From JBCCQH01 sp039024435 (lineage in GTDB: Bacteria; Bacteroidota; Bacteroidia; J057; JADKCL01), in the NCBI GenBank assembly GCA_039024435.1, contig JBCCQH010000014.1, positions 1 to 64,000 of the forward strand: a stretch of 64,000 nt of DNA, read 5' to 3'. Below are positions 53,541 to 62,943 of the stretch, piece by piece; position 1 is the stretch's first letter, and each line of letters begins with the position of its first letter. Below the pieces are notes generated by a model, which saw nothing but the letters and a program-made list of their open reading frames with translations, ran no database searches and was not told the DNA's origin. The position numbers were made by a program, and so were the translations under genes.

Positions 53541-54041
53541 CGGCGCACAGTGGATTTGGGCATGGGTTCATCAATATTACCCGAAAGCCACTCAAATACT
53601 GGATTTTTACCATGCAGTGGAGTATCTGAACAAGTTTGCCCAGGAACAATTCAAGATTTGCGAAGAACTTGAGAAATGGGTGAGTGACCAAACCGAAAGC
53701 TTGCTGGAAGACGAGATCGAAACGGTGATTGCTGATATTGAGTGTATTCAGCCCAGAACAAAAGCCGCCAAAGAAGCACAAGCCAAAATCCTAACCTATT
53801 ACCGCAATAACCGCCACCGAATGAAATATAAAACTGACAGAGATCAAGGGGGCTTATGATCGGATCGGGACCGATTGAGGCCGCCCAAAAGACTGTCATT
53901 CAGGACCGTATGAAGAAATCGGGACAACGATGGACCATTGACGGAGCAAACGCCATCATACAATTGAGCACCGTAAACATGAGCGAAAAGTGGAACCTAG
54001 TGATCAATGCAATCAAAAAAAGCTGCTTAGCGAAGTTTTGA
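53511..54041 (+). pseudogene. ISKra4-like transposase remnant, frameshifted
   Basis: Fragment lacking its N-terminal half. Frame 1 (to 53859) carries VFVNDGAQWIWAWVHQYYPK and TQILDFYHAVEYLNKFAQEQ, typical of ISKra4-type DDE transposases. The rest, starting MIGSGPIEAAQKTVIQDRMK, continues in another frame (53856-54041). The shift falls in a run of G (53848-53852) where a single lost G would explain it. No terminal repeats found. The remnant interrupts the upstream ATPase gene. Confidence 0.75.
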
Positions 54042-54185
54042 CGTGCGCCCAAGAAATCGCCCCACCCCCAAAAACCCAATTCACTTTGTATATTGCGGCC
54101 CATTTGCTTGGCCCATCCGGATTCGGTCAATCCAACGACAGAATGATTGCCCCCCGTCCGGCTAAATTCAGGCACTGATTGTAGC

Positions 54186-54872
54186 ATGAGCGATCCCCGC
54201 AATACCGCGATACTTATTTTCTCCCGCACCGCGGAAGAGGAAGCCCGGGCCAAGACTTTTAGCCCGCGCCAGAGCCACGTCGCCAATCGCCGCATCGCCC
54301 AGAGCCTCATCCGGCACACCGCCGCGACCGCCCGCAAAACCGGATTGCCCGTCTTTACCTGTTTCAGCCGGGACCAGCGGGGAAGCCATTTTGGGGAACG
54401 CCTCGCCAACGCCATGCAGGCGGTATTTGCCCAAGGCTACGCGCGGGTCATCGCCATCGGCAACGACAGCCCGGAAATTTCTGCGGCTTTGCTCCTGCGG
54501 GCCGCCCGCGGTTTGGCGGAGCAAAACCTGGTCCTGGGACCGGCCCCCGATGGTGGCGTCTACCTGATCGGGATGCACCGGGCGGTATTTGACCCCAAGC
54601 GCTTCACCAGCCTGCCCTGGCAATCGGATCATCTGTCTGAATCCTGGACCACTTACTTTTCCGGGGCAATCACTTGGTTGCCGGCGGTCCACGACATTGA
54701 CCGGGCGGGCGACCTGCGCCGCTATCTGCAATCCACGCCCCGATTTGGTGCTCTGCGCCAGAAGTTGCTCAGTCTCTTGGCCTCTGCCGCACCGATTCCG
54801 GTGCCCGCGCCCGCCCGTTCGCCGCGCCCCGCCCATTTTTCCGCCATTCCCCAGCGGGCGCCGCCCTGGTAA
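54186..54872 (+). CDS. DUF2064 (TIGR04282) glycosyltransferase-like protein
   Basis: 228 residues from the ATG at 54186. The pattern IFSRTAEEEARAKTF, then IAIGNDSPEISAALLLRAAR and LGPAPDGGVYLIGMHRAVF matches the DUF2064/CofC-like nucleotidyl- or glycosyl-transferase fold. Such proteins transfer a sugar or nucleotide to a small acceptor in the cytoplasm. The C-terminal 30 residues are Pro/Ala-rich and may be disordered. It begins 145 bp after the transposase remnant and could be a neighbour unrelated to it. Confidence 0.7.
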   Translation: MSDPRNTAILIFSRTAEEEARAKTFSPRQSHVANRRIAQSLIRHTAATARKTGLPVFTCFSRDQRGSHFGERLANAMQAVFAQGYARVIAIGNDSPEISAALLLRAARGLAEQNLVLGPAPDGGVYLIGMHRAVFDPKRFTSLPWQSDHLSESWTTYFSGAITWLPAVHDIDRAGDLRRYLQSTPRFGALRQKLLSLLASAAPIPVPAPARSPRPAHFSAIPQRAPPW

Positions 54873-54991
54873 CTGTTCTCCCGATCCCTACCGTTTGATT
54901 CCGATTATTTTCGGGACCCGAGCGACTTCAATTTGCGTGGCGGCCGATCTCACTCGGACCGTAGCGAAGCTCAAATTCTACTATTCCCTTG

Positions 54992-57900
54992 ATGCAAAAA
55001 CTATTCTTTTTCCTGCTGTTCGGCAGCCTCTGGCTGACGGTGGCGGGCCAGTCTACGTTCCGCGGAACGGTCACCGATCAACTGACTGCGGAGCCGCTTC
55101 CGGGAGTGGTGGTACGTGAGATCGGAACCGAAAATGGTGTTTTGACCGGTGAAGACGGTTCTTACGTCCTGCAACTCTCCCAAGACAGTGCCCGAATTTC
55201 CCTGAGTTCTGTGGGCTACGCCCGCACGGTACTTGATGTCGTGGCCGGAGCCTCGCGGGACATTGCCTTGCGGCCCGACCTAGAACTCGACGACATCGTG
55301 GTCACCGCTTTTGCCGAAGAACGCGAAGCCAAAGACCTCGGATATGCCGTCCAGCAGGTGAGCGGGCGCCAAGTTGCTTCGGTCCAATCCCCCAACTTTG
55401 TCGACAATCTAGCGGGACGCGTCGCCGGCGTGACCGTGAACCAAGGCGCGACCGGCGTCGGATCGACCTCCCGCATCTCCATCCGGGGGGAAGCCTCCTT
55501 TACGAACAACAATCCCCTGTTCGTCGTCGACGGCACCCCGATCAACAACAACTCCATCGTGAATTTCACGAACGATGCCGCCGCCGGATTCCAGGAAGTG
55601 GATTTCGGCAACGGGGGCATGGAACTCAGCGCGGATGACATCGCCTCGGTCTCGGTCCTCAAGGGCCCGGGTGCCGCCGCCCTGTACGGAACCCGGGCCT
55701 CAAACGGCGTGATCATCATCACCACCAAAACCGGCCGCGTCCGCCAAGGCATCGGGGTGCGTTTCAGTTCGAGCACCTTCATCGACCGGCCTTTTCGCCT
55801 GCCCCGCTTCCAGAACCAGTACGGGCAAGGCAATTCGGGCCAATTCGAATTCGTCGACGGGCTCGGCGGGGGCACCAACGACAACATCACCTACAGTTGG
55901 GGGCCGGCGCTCGATCAGGGATTGCAGATTGCCCAGTTTGACAGCCCGGTCACCCTGCCCGATGGTACGACGGTGCGCGGCGGCGATGTTGCGGTCCACG
56001 GCGGATTGCCCATCACCCCGACCCCATTTGTGTCCCATCCGGATAACCTGCGCGACTTTTACCGAACCGGATTCACCACGACCAATCACCTGGGCCTTTC
56101 CGCCGGCAACGAAAAAAGCGACGTGTACCTGTCCCTGACCGATCTGCGGAGCGAATCGCCGATCCCGGGGGTGAACCTGTTCCGCAAAAGTGGCCTGGCC
56201 CGCATCAACTTTCGCCCCACCGAGCGGCTGCGCCTCGCGACCACCCTCAATTACATCAACTCCCAAAGCGACAACCGCCCGGCCAATGGCTACGGCTCGG
56301 AAAACATCAACTACTCACTGGTGGCCTGGGGACCGCGCTCGCTGGACATCGCCAATCTGCAAGACTATTGGCAGCCCGGCTTGGAAGGGACTCAGCAGTA
56401 CTCCTTCAACTACACATTTTTTGACAATCCCTACTTCATATTGGAGGAGAACCGCAACTCCTTCAACCGCGACCGCCTCCTCGGGAATGTCCTCCTCAGC
56501 TACGACCTCGCCGAGGGGCTGACACTGACCGCCCGGACGGGGATGGACTATTCCAATGAGCTGCGCCGCTTGCGCCGGAACTTCAGTTCGAACCGCTTCG
56601 CCAATGGAGCTTACGCCGAGCACACCGTGTTTTTCCGAGAAAACAACACCGACATCCTGCTGAACTACGTCCGGGAATTCGGCGATTTGCGCTTGGATTT
56701 GTCCGCCGGGGCCAACCGCCTGGACCAGGTCGCGTCCTCGCGCCAGGTTCAGGCCCTTTCCCTCGCCCAACCCAGGATTTTCCAGTTGTCCAATGCCGCT
56801 TCGCCCCTGGAAGTCTTCAGCGTAGACGCCCGCAAACGCATCAACAGCGTGTACGGTTTCGCTAAACTGGCCTACCGCGATTTCCTTTTCCTCGACCTCA
56901 CCGCGCGCAACGATTGGTCCAGTGCCCTGGCCACCCCGACCTCCACCGCCGGCACCGGTTTCTTCTACCCGAGCGCTTCGGCCAGCTTTGTCCTGTCAAA
57001 TGTCCTGGAAATGCCCCGCGCCATCTCCTTCGCCAAGCTGCGCGCCAGTTGGGCCCAAGTCGGCAACGACACGGACCCCTTTCTCACCGCGGGCACCTTC
57101 ATCGCCCAGACCCCCTTCAATTCCGCCCCGACCTTTACCAGTCAGAGCACCATCGCCAATGCCAATCTGCTGCCGGAGCGCACCACTTCCGTCGAGTTCG
57201 GCGCCGACGTCCGCTTCTTCGAAAGCCGACTCTGGCTTGACCTGACCTATTACAGTGCCGTGACCCGCAACCAAATCATCTCCCTGCCCATTCCCATTTC
57301 TTCCGGTTTCACCGAACAAGTTGTCAATGGCGGTGCGGTGCGTTCGCGGGGATTCGAAGCCATCGTGGGCATTCGCCCCATTCAAACCCAAGACTTCCAG
57401 TGGAGTGCAACCTTCAATTTCAGCCGCAATGTCGCCACAGTAGAAGAACTGCCCTCCGGGGCGGGAACCCTGGCATTGGCCTATTCGCGGGTCTACGATA
57501 ATGTCAACCAAACCGTCTGGTTCCTCGTCGAAGAAGGCAGCCGGATTGGGGAGATGTACGGCACCGGCTACGCCAAAACCCCCGAGGGGCAGTTCATCCT
57601 CGACGCCAACGGCAACTTTATCGCCGACAACGACCTGGCGCTGCTCGGCAACTACAACCCCGATTTCATCCTCGGGATCGGCAATCAGTTGACTTGGAAA
57701 AAGTTCAACCTCAATTTCCTGTTTGACTGGCGGCAGGGCGGCATTCTGGTCTCGCGCACGCTCGCGCTGGCGGCGGTCGGCGGCCAATTGGAGGAAACCG
57801 CCGAGCGTCCGGAAGCGGGCATCGTCGCGCCGGGGGTCGTCAATACCGGAACCGCAACTGAACCCGTCTACGTAACCAATACCACTGCGATCACCGCCGA

Positions 57901-58207
57901 GAGCTATTACCGGCAATTTTACGACCGCAATCACGAAGAGAACAATGTCTACGACGCGTCCTACCTCAAGCTGCGGCAAGTATCGTTCGGGTACGAATTT
58001 TCCTCGGACCGTGACACCGGATTCTTCCGGAATGGGCGCAAACTGACCCTGGCCTTGATCGGGCGCAACCTGTTTGCCCTCAGTCAGATTCCGCACTTTG
58101 ATCCCGAACAGATCGCGGTGCAAGGACCGCAATTTGTCTCCGGAGTGGAGGACATGTCTTATCCCAGTTCGCGAAGCCTGGGTGTCAAAGTCGACATCAA
58201 TTTTTAA
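54992..58207 (+). CDS. SusC/RagA-type TonB-dependent outer-membrane transporter
   Basis: 1071 residues from the ATG at 54992 (a TTG just before it is less likely). Signal peptide, then a carboxypeptidase-like regulatory domain (STFRGTVTDQLTAEPLPGVV), the plug (VNQGATGVGSTSRISIRGE and the VVDGTPINN loop) and a large TonB barrel with aromatic-rich strands. SusC proteins import oligosaccharides or other large molecules with SusD. A TonB box is not obvious before the plug. The next gene is SusD, overlapping by one base, followed by a symporter and a phosphoesterase. Confidence 0.95.
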   Translation: MQKLFFFLLFGSLWLTVAGQSTFRGTVTDQLTAEPLPGVVVREIGTENGVLTGEDGSYVLQLSQDSARISLSSVGYARTVLDVVAGASRDIALRPDLELDDIVVTAFAEEREAKDLGYAVQQVSGRQVASVQSPNFVDNLAGRVAGVTVNQGATGVGSTSRISIRGEASFTNNNPLFVVDGTPINNNSIVNFTNDAAAGFQEVDFGNGGMELSADDIASVSVLKGPGAAALYGTRASNGVIIITTKTGRVRQGIGVRFSSSTFIDRPFRLPRFQNQYGQGNSGQFEFVDGLGGGTNDNITYSWGPALDQGLQIAQFDSPVTLPDGTTVRGGDVAVHGGLPITPTPFVSHPDNLRDFYRTGFTTTNHLGLSAGNEKSDVYLSLTDLRSESPIPGVNLFRKSGLARINFRPTERLRLATTLNYINSQSDNRPANGYGSENINYSLVAWGPRSLDIANLQDYWQPGLEGTQQYSFNYTFFDNPYFILEENRNSFNRDRLLGNVLLSYDLAEGLTLTARTGMDYSNELRRLRRNFSSNRFANGAYAEHTVFFRENNTDILLNYVREFGDLRLDLSAGANRLDQVASSRQVQALSLAQPRIFQLSNAASPLEVFSVDARKRINSVYGFAKLAYRDFLFLDLTARNDWSSALATPTSTAGTGFFYPSASASFVLSNVLEMPRAISFAKLRASWAQVGNDTDPFLTAGTFIAQTPFNSAPTFTSQSTIANANLLPERTTSVEFGADVRFFESRLWLDLTYYSAVTRNQIISLPIPISSGFTEQVVNGGAVRSRGFEAIVGIRPIQTQDFQWSATFNFSRNVATVEELPSGAGTLALAYSRVYDNVNQTVWFLVEEGSRIGEMYGTGYAKTPEGQFILDANGNFIADNDLALLGNYNPDFILGIGNQLTWKKFNLNFLFDWRQGGILVSRTLALAAVGGQLEETAERPEAGIVAPGVVNTGTATEPVYVTNTTAITAESYYRQFYDRNHEENNVYDASYLKLRQVSFGYEFSSDRDTGFFRNGRKLTLALIGRNLFALSQIPHFDPEQIAVQGPQFVSGVEDMSYPSSRSLGVKVDINF

Positions 58208-59652
58208 TGGGGAAGAAACCGATGAAAACAAAAATATACGGGATACTGGCCGCCTGGCTGCTGCTTACCGCGTCCTGCACGCGCAACCTCGACGAGATCA
58301 ACACCAATCCCAATGCGCCGATTGCGGTCGAACCGCAGTTGTTGCTGCGCCAGGTGATCTACGATTGCGGCGACGAGATGGCCTACGAAGGGTTTGTTGC
58401 GGGCAACCTCCTCGGCCAATACTTCACCGCGATTGATTTCAACCTCTTTGACCGGCACGGCTTGACCGAGCCGCAGTTCGGCGGGAATCCCTGGCCCACC
58501 TTATACGCCAATCTCCGCGACGTACAAATCCTGCTCGATCAGGCCCGTACCAACGCTGCCCAATCGGTGTACATCGGTCCGGCTTTGATCCTGAAAGCTT
58601 ACCTCACGATGGCCCTGACCGACATTTACGGAGATGTACCCTATTCGGAAGCCCTGCAGGGCCAGTCCGGAAACGTCACCCCCGGCTATGATACCCAGGA
58701 GGCGATCTATACCGGTACCGGAGGAATCCTCGCCAGTTTGGACGCAGGCATCGCCGCCCTGGAAGCGTACTCGGGGACAACGATCCTGGAGGGCGACATC
58801 CTGTTTGCCGGTGACCTGGAGGCGTGGATCCGCTTCGGGAACTCACTCAAGGCCAAAGCTTTGCTGCGCATCTCTGAGCGGATCGCGGTGAGCGCCGACC
58901 TAAGTACAATCTACAATTCCGGTCGCTGGATGACCACCAATGCGGACAACGCCACCTTTGACTTTACCGCTGGGCAGCCGAACAACTTCCGCATGGCCAA
59001 TCTGCGTTCCGGTGATTTCAACCTCTTTGTCATGTCGGAAACCATCGACTCGATCTTGGGGGCCCTGAACGATCCCCGGGTGGAAGTGCTGTTCCGGCCT
59101 TACGCAAATGCGCCGAACGGGACGGAATTTCGCGGCTTGCGCAATGGGCCGGATGCCGCCCAAACTTCGATTTCGGTGGCGGATTACAGCTTGACCGGGA
59201 CGATTTTCCGGGAAAATACCGCCCTCCTCGACGCCAACTTCCTCACCGCCTGGGAACTGCACTTTCTCTTTGCGGAAGCCGCCCACCGGGGGCTGATCGG
59301 CGCCGACGCGCAAAGCCTCTACGAAACCGGGGTGCAGTTGACATTTGCCTACTGGCACACCGCGCTGCCGGTGGACTATCTCACGACCGGTCCGGCAGCC
59401 TGGGGCAACAACGGCGCGGATCCATTGGAACAGATCATCACCCAAAAATGGATCGCCAATTGCCTGAATGGCTACGAAGGCTGGATCGAATGGCGCCGCA
59501 CCGGCTTCCCGGCCTTCAAACCGGTGCAGGCCAGCCTGAACAACGGCCTGATCCCGGTCCGGATGCCGTATCCGACCGATGAAGCGGCGCTGAATGGGGT
59601 GAATTTTGGGTTGCAATCAAACAGCATCAACGATCCCGTTTGGTGGGATTGA
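58207..59652 (+). CDS. SusD/RagB-type surface lipoprotein
   Basis: 481 residues from the ATG at 58207, which overlaps the SusC stop (TAATG); an in-frame ATG at 58222 is the alternative. Signal peptide with lipobox LTASC (Cys about 24). SusD-family helices follow (LDEINTNPNAPIAVEPQLLL, ILKAYLTMALTDIYGDVPYS) with the usual C-terminal GYEGWIEWRRTGFP. SusD sits as a lid on SusC and delivers the ligand. It ends shortly before a symporter gene, so the imported product is probably passed to the cytoplasm by that. Confidence 0.95.
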   Translation: MGKKPMKTKIYGILAAWLLLTASCTRNLDEINTNPNAPIAVEPQLLLRQVIYDCGDEMAYEGFVAGNLLGQYFTAIDFNLFDRHGLTEPQFGGNPWPTLYANLRDVQILLDQARTNAAQSVYIGPALILKAYLTMALTDIYGDVPYSEALQGQSGNVTPGYDTQEAIYTGTGGILASLDAGIAALEAYSGTTILEGDILFAGDLEAWIRFGNSLKAKALLRISERIAVSADLSTIYNSGRWMTTNADNATFDFTAGQPNNFRMANLRSGDFNLFVMSETIDSILGALNDPRVEVLFRPYANAPNGTEFRGLRNGPDAAQTSISVADYSLTGTIFRENTALLDANFLTAWELHFLFAEAAHRGLIGADAQSLYETGVQLTFAYWHTALPVDYLTTGPAAWGNNGADPLEQIITQKWIANCLNGYEGWIEWRRTGFPAFKPVQASLNNGLIPVRMPYPTDEAALNGVNFGLQSNSINDPVWWD

Positions 59653-59662
59653 AGTGACCGGC

Positions 59663-61021
59663 ATGAACTTCGATACGCTCACCTGGCAATGGATCATCCT
59701 CACCGCATTCGGGGTGGGGTTCATCTTCATTGCGCCGAATTCCCGCTCGGTGGGGGCGTTTTTCAGCGCGGTCAATCCGCAAGGGCGGCGGCCCGGTCTT
59801 TTTTTGCTCACGACGAGCCTGGTGATTTCCTGGATCTTTGCGAAGTCGATCACGAATGCAGCGGACCTCGGTCGGGCCTTCGGATTGGTGGGTGGAGTGG
59901 CCTATGCGGCTTACTACCTGTCTTTCGCGGTGGCCGGCGTTGTCATCTACCGGATGCGCACCCGGGGCGGATTCAAAAGCCTGCACGATTTTCTCCAGAC
60001 CCGGTTTGGCCGGAGTGCGGTGGTGGTATTTTCGCTGTTGATCGGTTTTCGCCTTTTCAATGAAGTCTGGTCGAACACGATGGTCATCGGCAGCTATTTT
60101 GGTGAGCGCGGGAGCCCCGGCTATTTCGCGGCGATTCTGGTCTTTACCGGCTTGACCCTCGCCTACACTTTGCGGGGCGGGCTGCGCAGCTCCTTGCTCA
60201 CCGACGCCATCCAAATGGTATTTTTCGGGGTCTTGCTCTTCGTCTTGCTGGGGATCATCCTGCAAGACGAACGGCACACCGTGGGCGATTACCTGGCGTC
60301 CGGTTCCTGGGAGATTTCGGCCGGGTTGAACCTGCTGTTTGTGGCGCTGTTGCAGGTATTCAGCTATCCCTTTCACGATTCGGTGATGACGGATCGGGGC
60401 TTTATCAGCGATCCCAAGACGACCTTGCGCAGTTTTTTGCTGGCGGCGGGGGTGGGCATATTTTGCCTGACCGCTTTCAGTTGGGTCGGGATTTACGCCC
60501 AGTTTTCTGGGGCCAAAGGGGGCAGTGCGGCGGTGGAGGTCGGGAAAATGCTCGGGACGGTGACGATGCTGGCGATGAATTTTATCATGATCACCTCGGC
60601 GGCCTCGACGCTGGATTCGGCGTTTTCCTCCTTTTCAAAGCTGGTGGTGCTGGACCTGGGTCGGACCCAGAAGGCGACGGTGCAGCGGGGGCGGCTCGCG
60701 ATGGTGGGGCTGACGGTGCTGGGCACTTTGCCGGTGCTGGCCGGACCGGAGATTTTGTCCGCGACGACGGTCAGCGGGACGATGGTGATGGGCCTGGCGC
60801 CGGTGTTTTTGCTGTGGTGGACCCGGGCGGATGCCTGGTCTTTCCACTTGGCGGTCGGGGTGGGCATTGCCGTCGGGGTTGTGCTGGCGGTGGGAGCCTG
60901 GCCGAAAGGCTGGATTTGGTTTCCGGGCAAATACGGCGACCTGCTCTCGGCCAATCTGCTGGGCAGCGCACTTTGCTTTACTTTTTATCTACTTCCAATG
61001 GCGAGAAAATATGGAAAATGA
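59663..61021 (+). CDS. Sodium/solute symporter (SSS family)
   Basis: 452 residues from the ATG at 59663; a GTG at 59654 is possible. About twelve hydrophobic helices with the SSS pattern: ISWIFAKSITNAADLGRAFG, LAYTLRGGLRSSLLTDAIQM and MITSAASTLDSAFSSFSKLV (the Ser/Thr-rich sodium site). It takes up a small solute, probably the product liberated or imported by SusC/D. It overlaps the phosphoesterase gene by 11 nt, so they are one transcript. Confidence 0.85.
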   Translation: MNFDTLTWQWIILTAFGVGFIFIAPNSRSVGAFFSAVNPQGRRPGLFLLTTSLVISWIFAKSITNAADLGRAFGLVGGVAYAAYYLSFAVAGVVIYRMRTRGGFKSLHDFLQTRFGRSAVVVFSLLIGFRLFNEVWSNTMVIGSYFGERGSPGYFAAILVFTGLTLAYTLRGGLRSSLLTDAIQMVFFGVLLFVLLGIILQDERHTVGDYLASGSWEISAGLNLLFVALLQVFSYPFHDSVMTDRGFISDPKTTLRSFLLAAGVGIFCLTAFSWVGIYAQFSGAKGGSAAVEVGKMLGTVTMLAMNFIMITSAASTLDSAFSSFSKLVVLDLGRTQKATVQRGRLAMVGLTVLGTLPVLAGPEILSATTVSGTMVMGLAPVFLLWWTRADAWSFHLAVGVGIAVGVVLAVGAWPKGWIWFPGKYGDLLSANLLGSALCFTFYLLPMARKYGK

Positions 61022-61862
61022 ACGCACGGTACGCGATTTGGGGACGCTGACGGGCCCGGTGCTGGTCTTCGGCGGGATCTACAGCAATCTGCCGGCTTTG
61101 GAAAAGCTGCGGGAACTTGCGCAGTTGTGGGGCATTGGCCGGGAAAATATCATTTGCACCGGTGACGTGGTGGGCTACTGTGGGGATCCGGACGCGGTCG
61201 CCAGGATGATGGAACAGTGGGGTGTATCGACGATTGCCGGCAATGTGGAGATTCAGATGCGGGAGGGATTGGACGAGTGTGGGTGTTCCTTTGCTGAAGG
61301 CAGCCGTTGCGATGCGCTTTCGCAGGAGTGGTATCCTTTTGCCCAACTCAATACCTCGCCGGAAGCCCTCGCTTGGATGGGGACGCTGCCCGCGCACTTG
61401 TGCTTTCGCTACGCGGGCAGGGAAGTCCTCGTGGTCCACGGCTCTTGGCACGAGACGGCGGAATACGTATTTGCCTCGACGCCGGATACAGTCCTACAAC
61501 GCAACTTTACCGACGCCGGCGCGGCGGTGATTCTGGCGGGCCATTGCGGTTTGCCGTTTGCGCGGGAGTTAAACGGCCGCCACTGGCTGAATGCGGGGGT
61601 GATCGGGATGCCGGCGAATGATGGGACGACCCGGGTGTGGTGCTTGTTGCTGGACGATGCGGGGGGATTTTCTGGAAAATACCGCAGCTTCACCTACGAT
61701 CATTTCCGGGCGGCGGCCCGGATGCGGACCCAAGGTTTGCCGGAAGCTTACGCCCTCACCTTAGAGACGGGGATTTGGGACAATATGGACATCCTCCCGG
61801 AAGCCGAGCGGCAGTCGCAGGGCCAGCCAATCACGCTCGATCCGATGTCGGTAAGTCCTTAG
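61011..61862 (+). CDS. Metallophosphoesterase-like protein with altered metal motifs
   Basis: 283 residues from the ATG at 61011. Calcineurin-like fold, but the canonical DxHGN motif reads GIYSN (22-26), so the first Asp and His ligands are absent. GDVVGYCGD (51-59), AGNVE (76-80; normal GNHE), VHGSWHE (142-148) and AGHCGLPF (176-183; normal GHTH) remain partly. Several Cys follow (ECGCSF, GSRC). Similar substitution in other proteins of this type suggests a subfamily trait. It may bind a different metal set or act as a regulator. Last gene of the SusC/D operon; its end overlaps the convergent gene by 32 nt. Confidence 0.7.
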   Translation: MENERTVRDLGTLTGPVLVFGGIYSNLPALEKLRELAQLWGIGRENIICTGDVVGYCGDPDAVARMMEQWGVSTIAGNVEIQMREGLDECGCSFAEGSRCDALSQEWYPFAQLNTSPEALAWMGTLPAHLCFRYAGREVLVVHGSWHETAEYVFASTPDTVLQRNFTDAGAAVILAGHCGLPFARELNGRHWLNAGVIGMPANDGTTRVWCLLLDDAGGFSGKYRSFTYDHFRAAARMRTQGLPEAYALTLETGIWDNMDILPEAERQSQGQPITLDPMSVSP

Positions 61863-62943
61863 CATTTGTCTCGGAGGGCTCCGGCGCTTTGCGCAGGACG
61901 AGGAAGGAAGTCACTCCCAGGTTCAGCAGGATGGATATGGCAAACCAGATGATGCCATCTTCCAGTTCCATGTCGATCAGTTGGGAGTCAAATTTCAGGT
62001 TGAGCAGCAGCAAGGCCAGGACAAATACGTCCAGCATGCTGTATTTGCCCAGAATGGACAGCACTTTGTTGATGCGCAGCGACCATTTCGAGGGAAAAGA
62101 CCGCAACGCCCAAAACATGTAGGCGAGTTTGACCATGGGAAAAACCAGCGTGAAGGTCAGGACCACCGCGCCAATGAACGCTTCGCCACTTTTGAAAAAG
62201 GCATCGATGGACGAGATCAGGCTCACTTCGTCCTCGAACCACCAAAATTTCACCGAGTGAAAGGCGGGAACGTGAATGCCGATGAAGTAGGTGCCGGCGG
62301 CTCCCCAAGCGGCCAGCAACAGCCCCAGGCGCAAGCTCGGCGCACGTACCCATTGTTGGTCATCCGGGCGGTCATCGGTAATCAGGCGGACGATTGAGGC
62401 CAGCCCCCAAAATACCACCACCAGCAACAGCAGGAGATCGGTGCGAAAGGTGGTGGTTGCGGTTTGATTGAAGCCAAGAAGGCCACTTGCGACCGCCTCA
62501 CCGGAAAAGGTCGTTCGCGAAAGGTAGTGACCAGTGAAGTAGTAGACCACGGTCAGGCCCGCCTCGACCCCCGCCCAGATCCAGCTTTTGTGCGCGAGAT
62601 GTAAGGCAACGACCCCCATCTGCGCGCCGGAAAACACCGCCAAAAATCCCCGCCAATTAAACACTGGAATCGACTCGCGCTCGTAGCCGAGGAGGCCACT
62701 GGTCACCTCGGTCGTGTCCGGCGCGATGAGACGGGCGTAAGCGTAGCCCACCGCGAGGCTGAACAGCAGCCCGACCAGGGAAAAGGCGGGCAGGTTTTCT
62801 TTGCGGAGCATGCGGCAAAATAGGGAAAATCGCGGCTTTGGCCATCCCGGCGCCTTGATCGGGGGTCCTGGCTCGGCGGGTTGCGCTTCCGGCGGGCGCG
62901 ATTCGGGTAGAATTCGGAGCGGATCCACCGCCGGAGGCTTCAT
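61831..62943 (-). CDS. PqiA-like inner-membrane protein
   Basis: 370 residues from the ATG at 62941-62943; an ATG at 62811 (MLRKENLPAF) would omit a 44-residue Pro-rich cytoplasmic tail. Seven to eight hydrophobic helices. The C-terminal half has the PqiA mark: FFKSGEAFIGAVVLTFTLVF, then LGKYSMLDVFVLALLLLNLK. PqiA proteins belong to envelope lipid-transport modules with PqiB/MCE proteins, none of which is nearby. The 3' end overlaps the convergent phosphoesterase gene. Confidence 0.7.
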   Translation of the reverse strand: MKPPAVDPLRILPESRPPEAQPAEPGPPIKAPGWPKPRFSLFCRMLRKENLPAFSLVGLLFSLAVGYAYARLIAPDTTEVTSGLLGYERESIPVFNWRGFLAVFSGAQMGVVALHLAHKSWIWAGVEAGLTVVYYFTGHYLSRTTFSGEAVASGLLGFNQTATTTFRTDLLLLLVVVFWGLASIVRLITDDRPDDQQWVRAPSLRLGLLLAAWGAAGTYFIGIHVPAFHSVKFWWFEDEVSLISSIDAFFKSGEAFIGAVVLTFTLVFPMVKLAYMFWALRSFPSKWSLRINKVLSILGKYSMLDVFVLALLLLNLKFDSQLIDMELEDGIIWFAISILLNLGVTSFLVLRKAPEPSETNAKDLPTSDRA

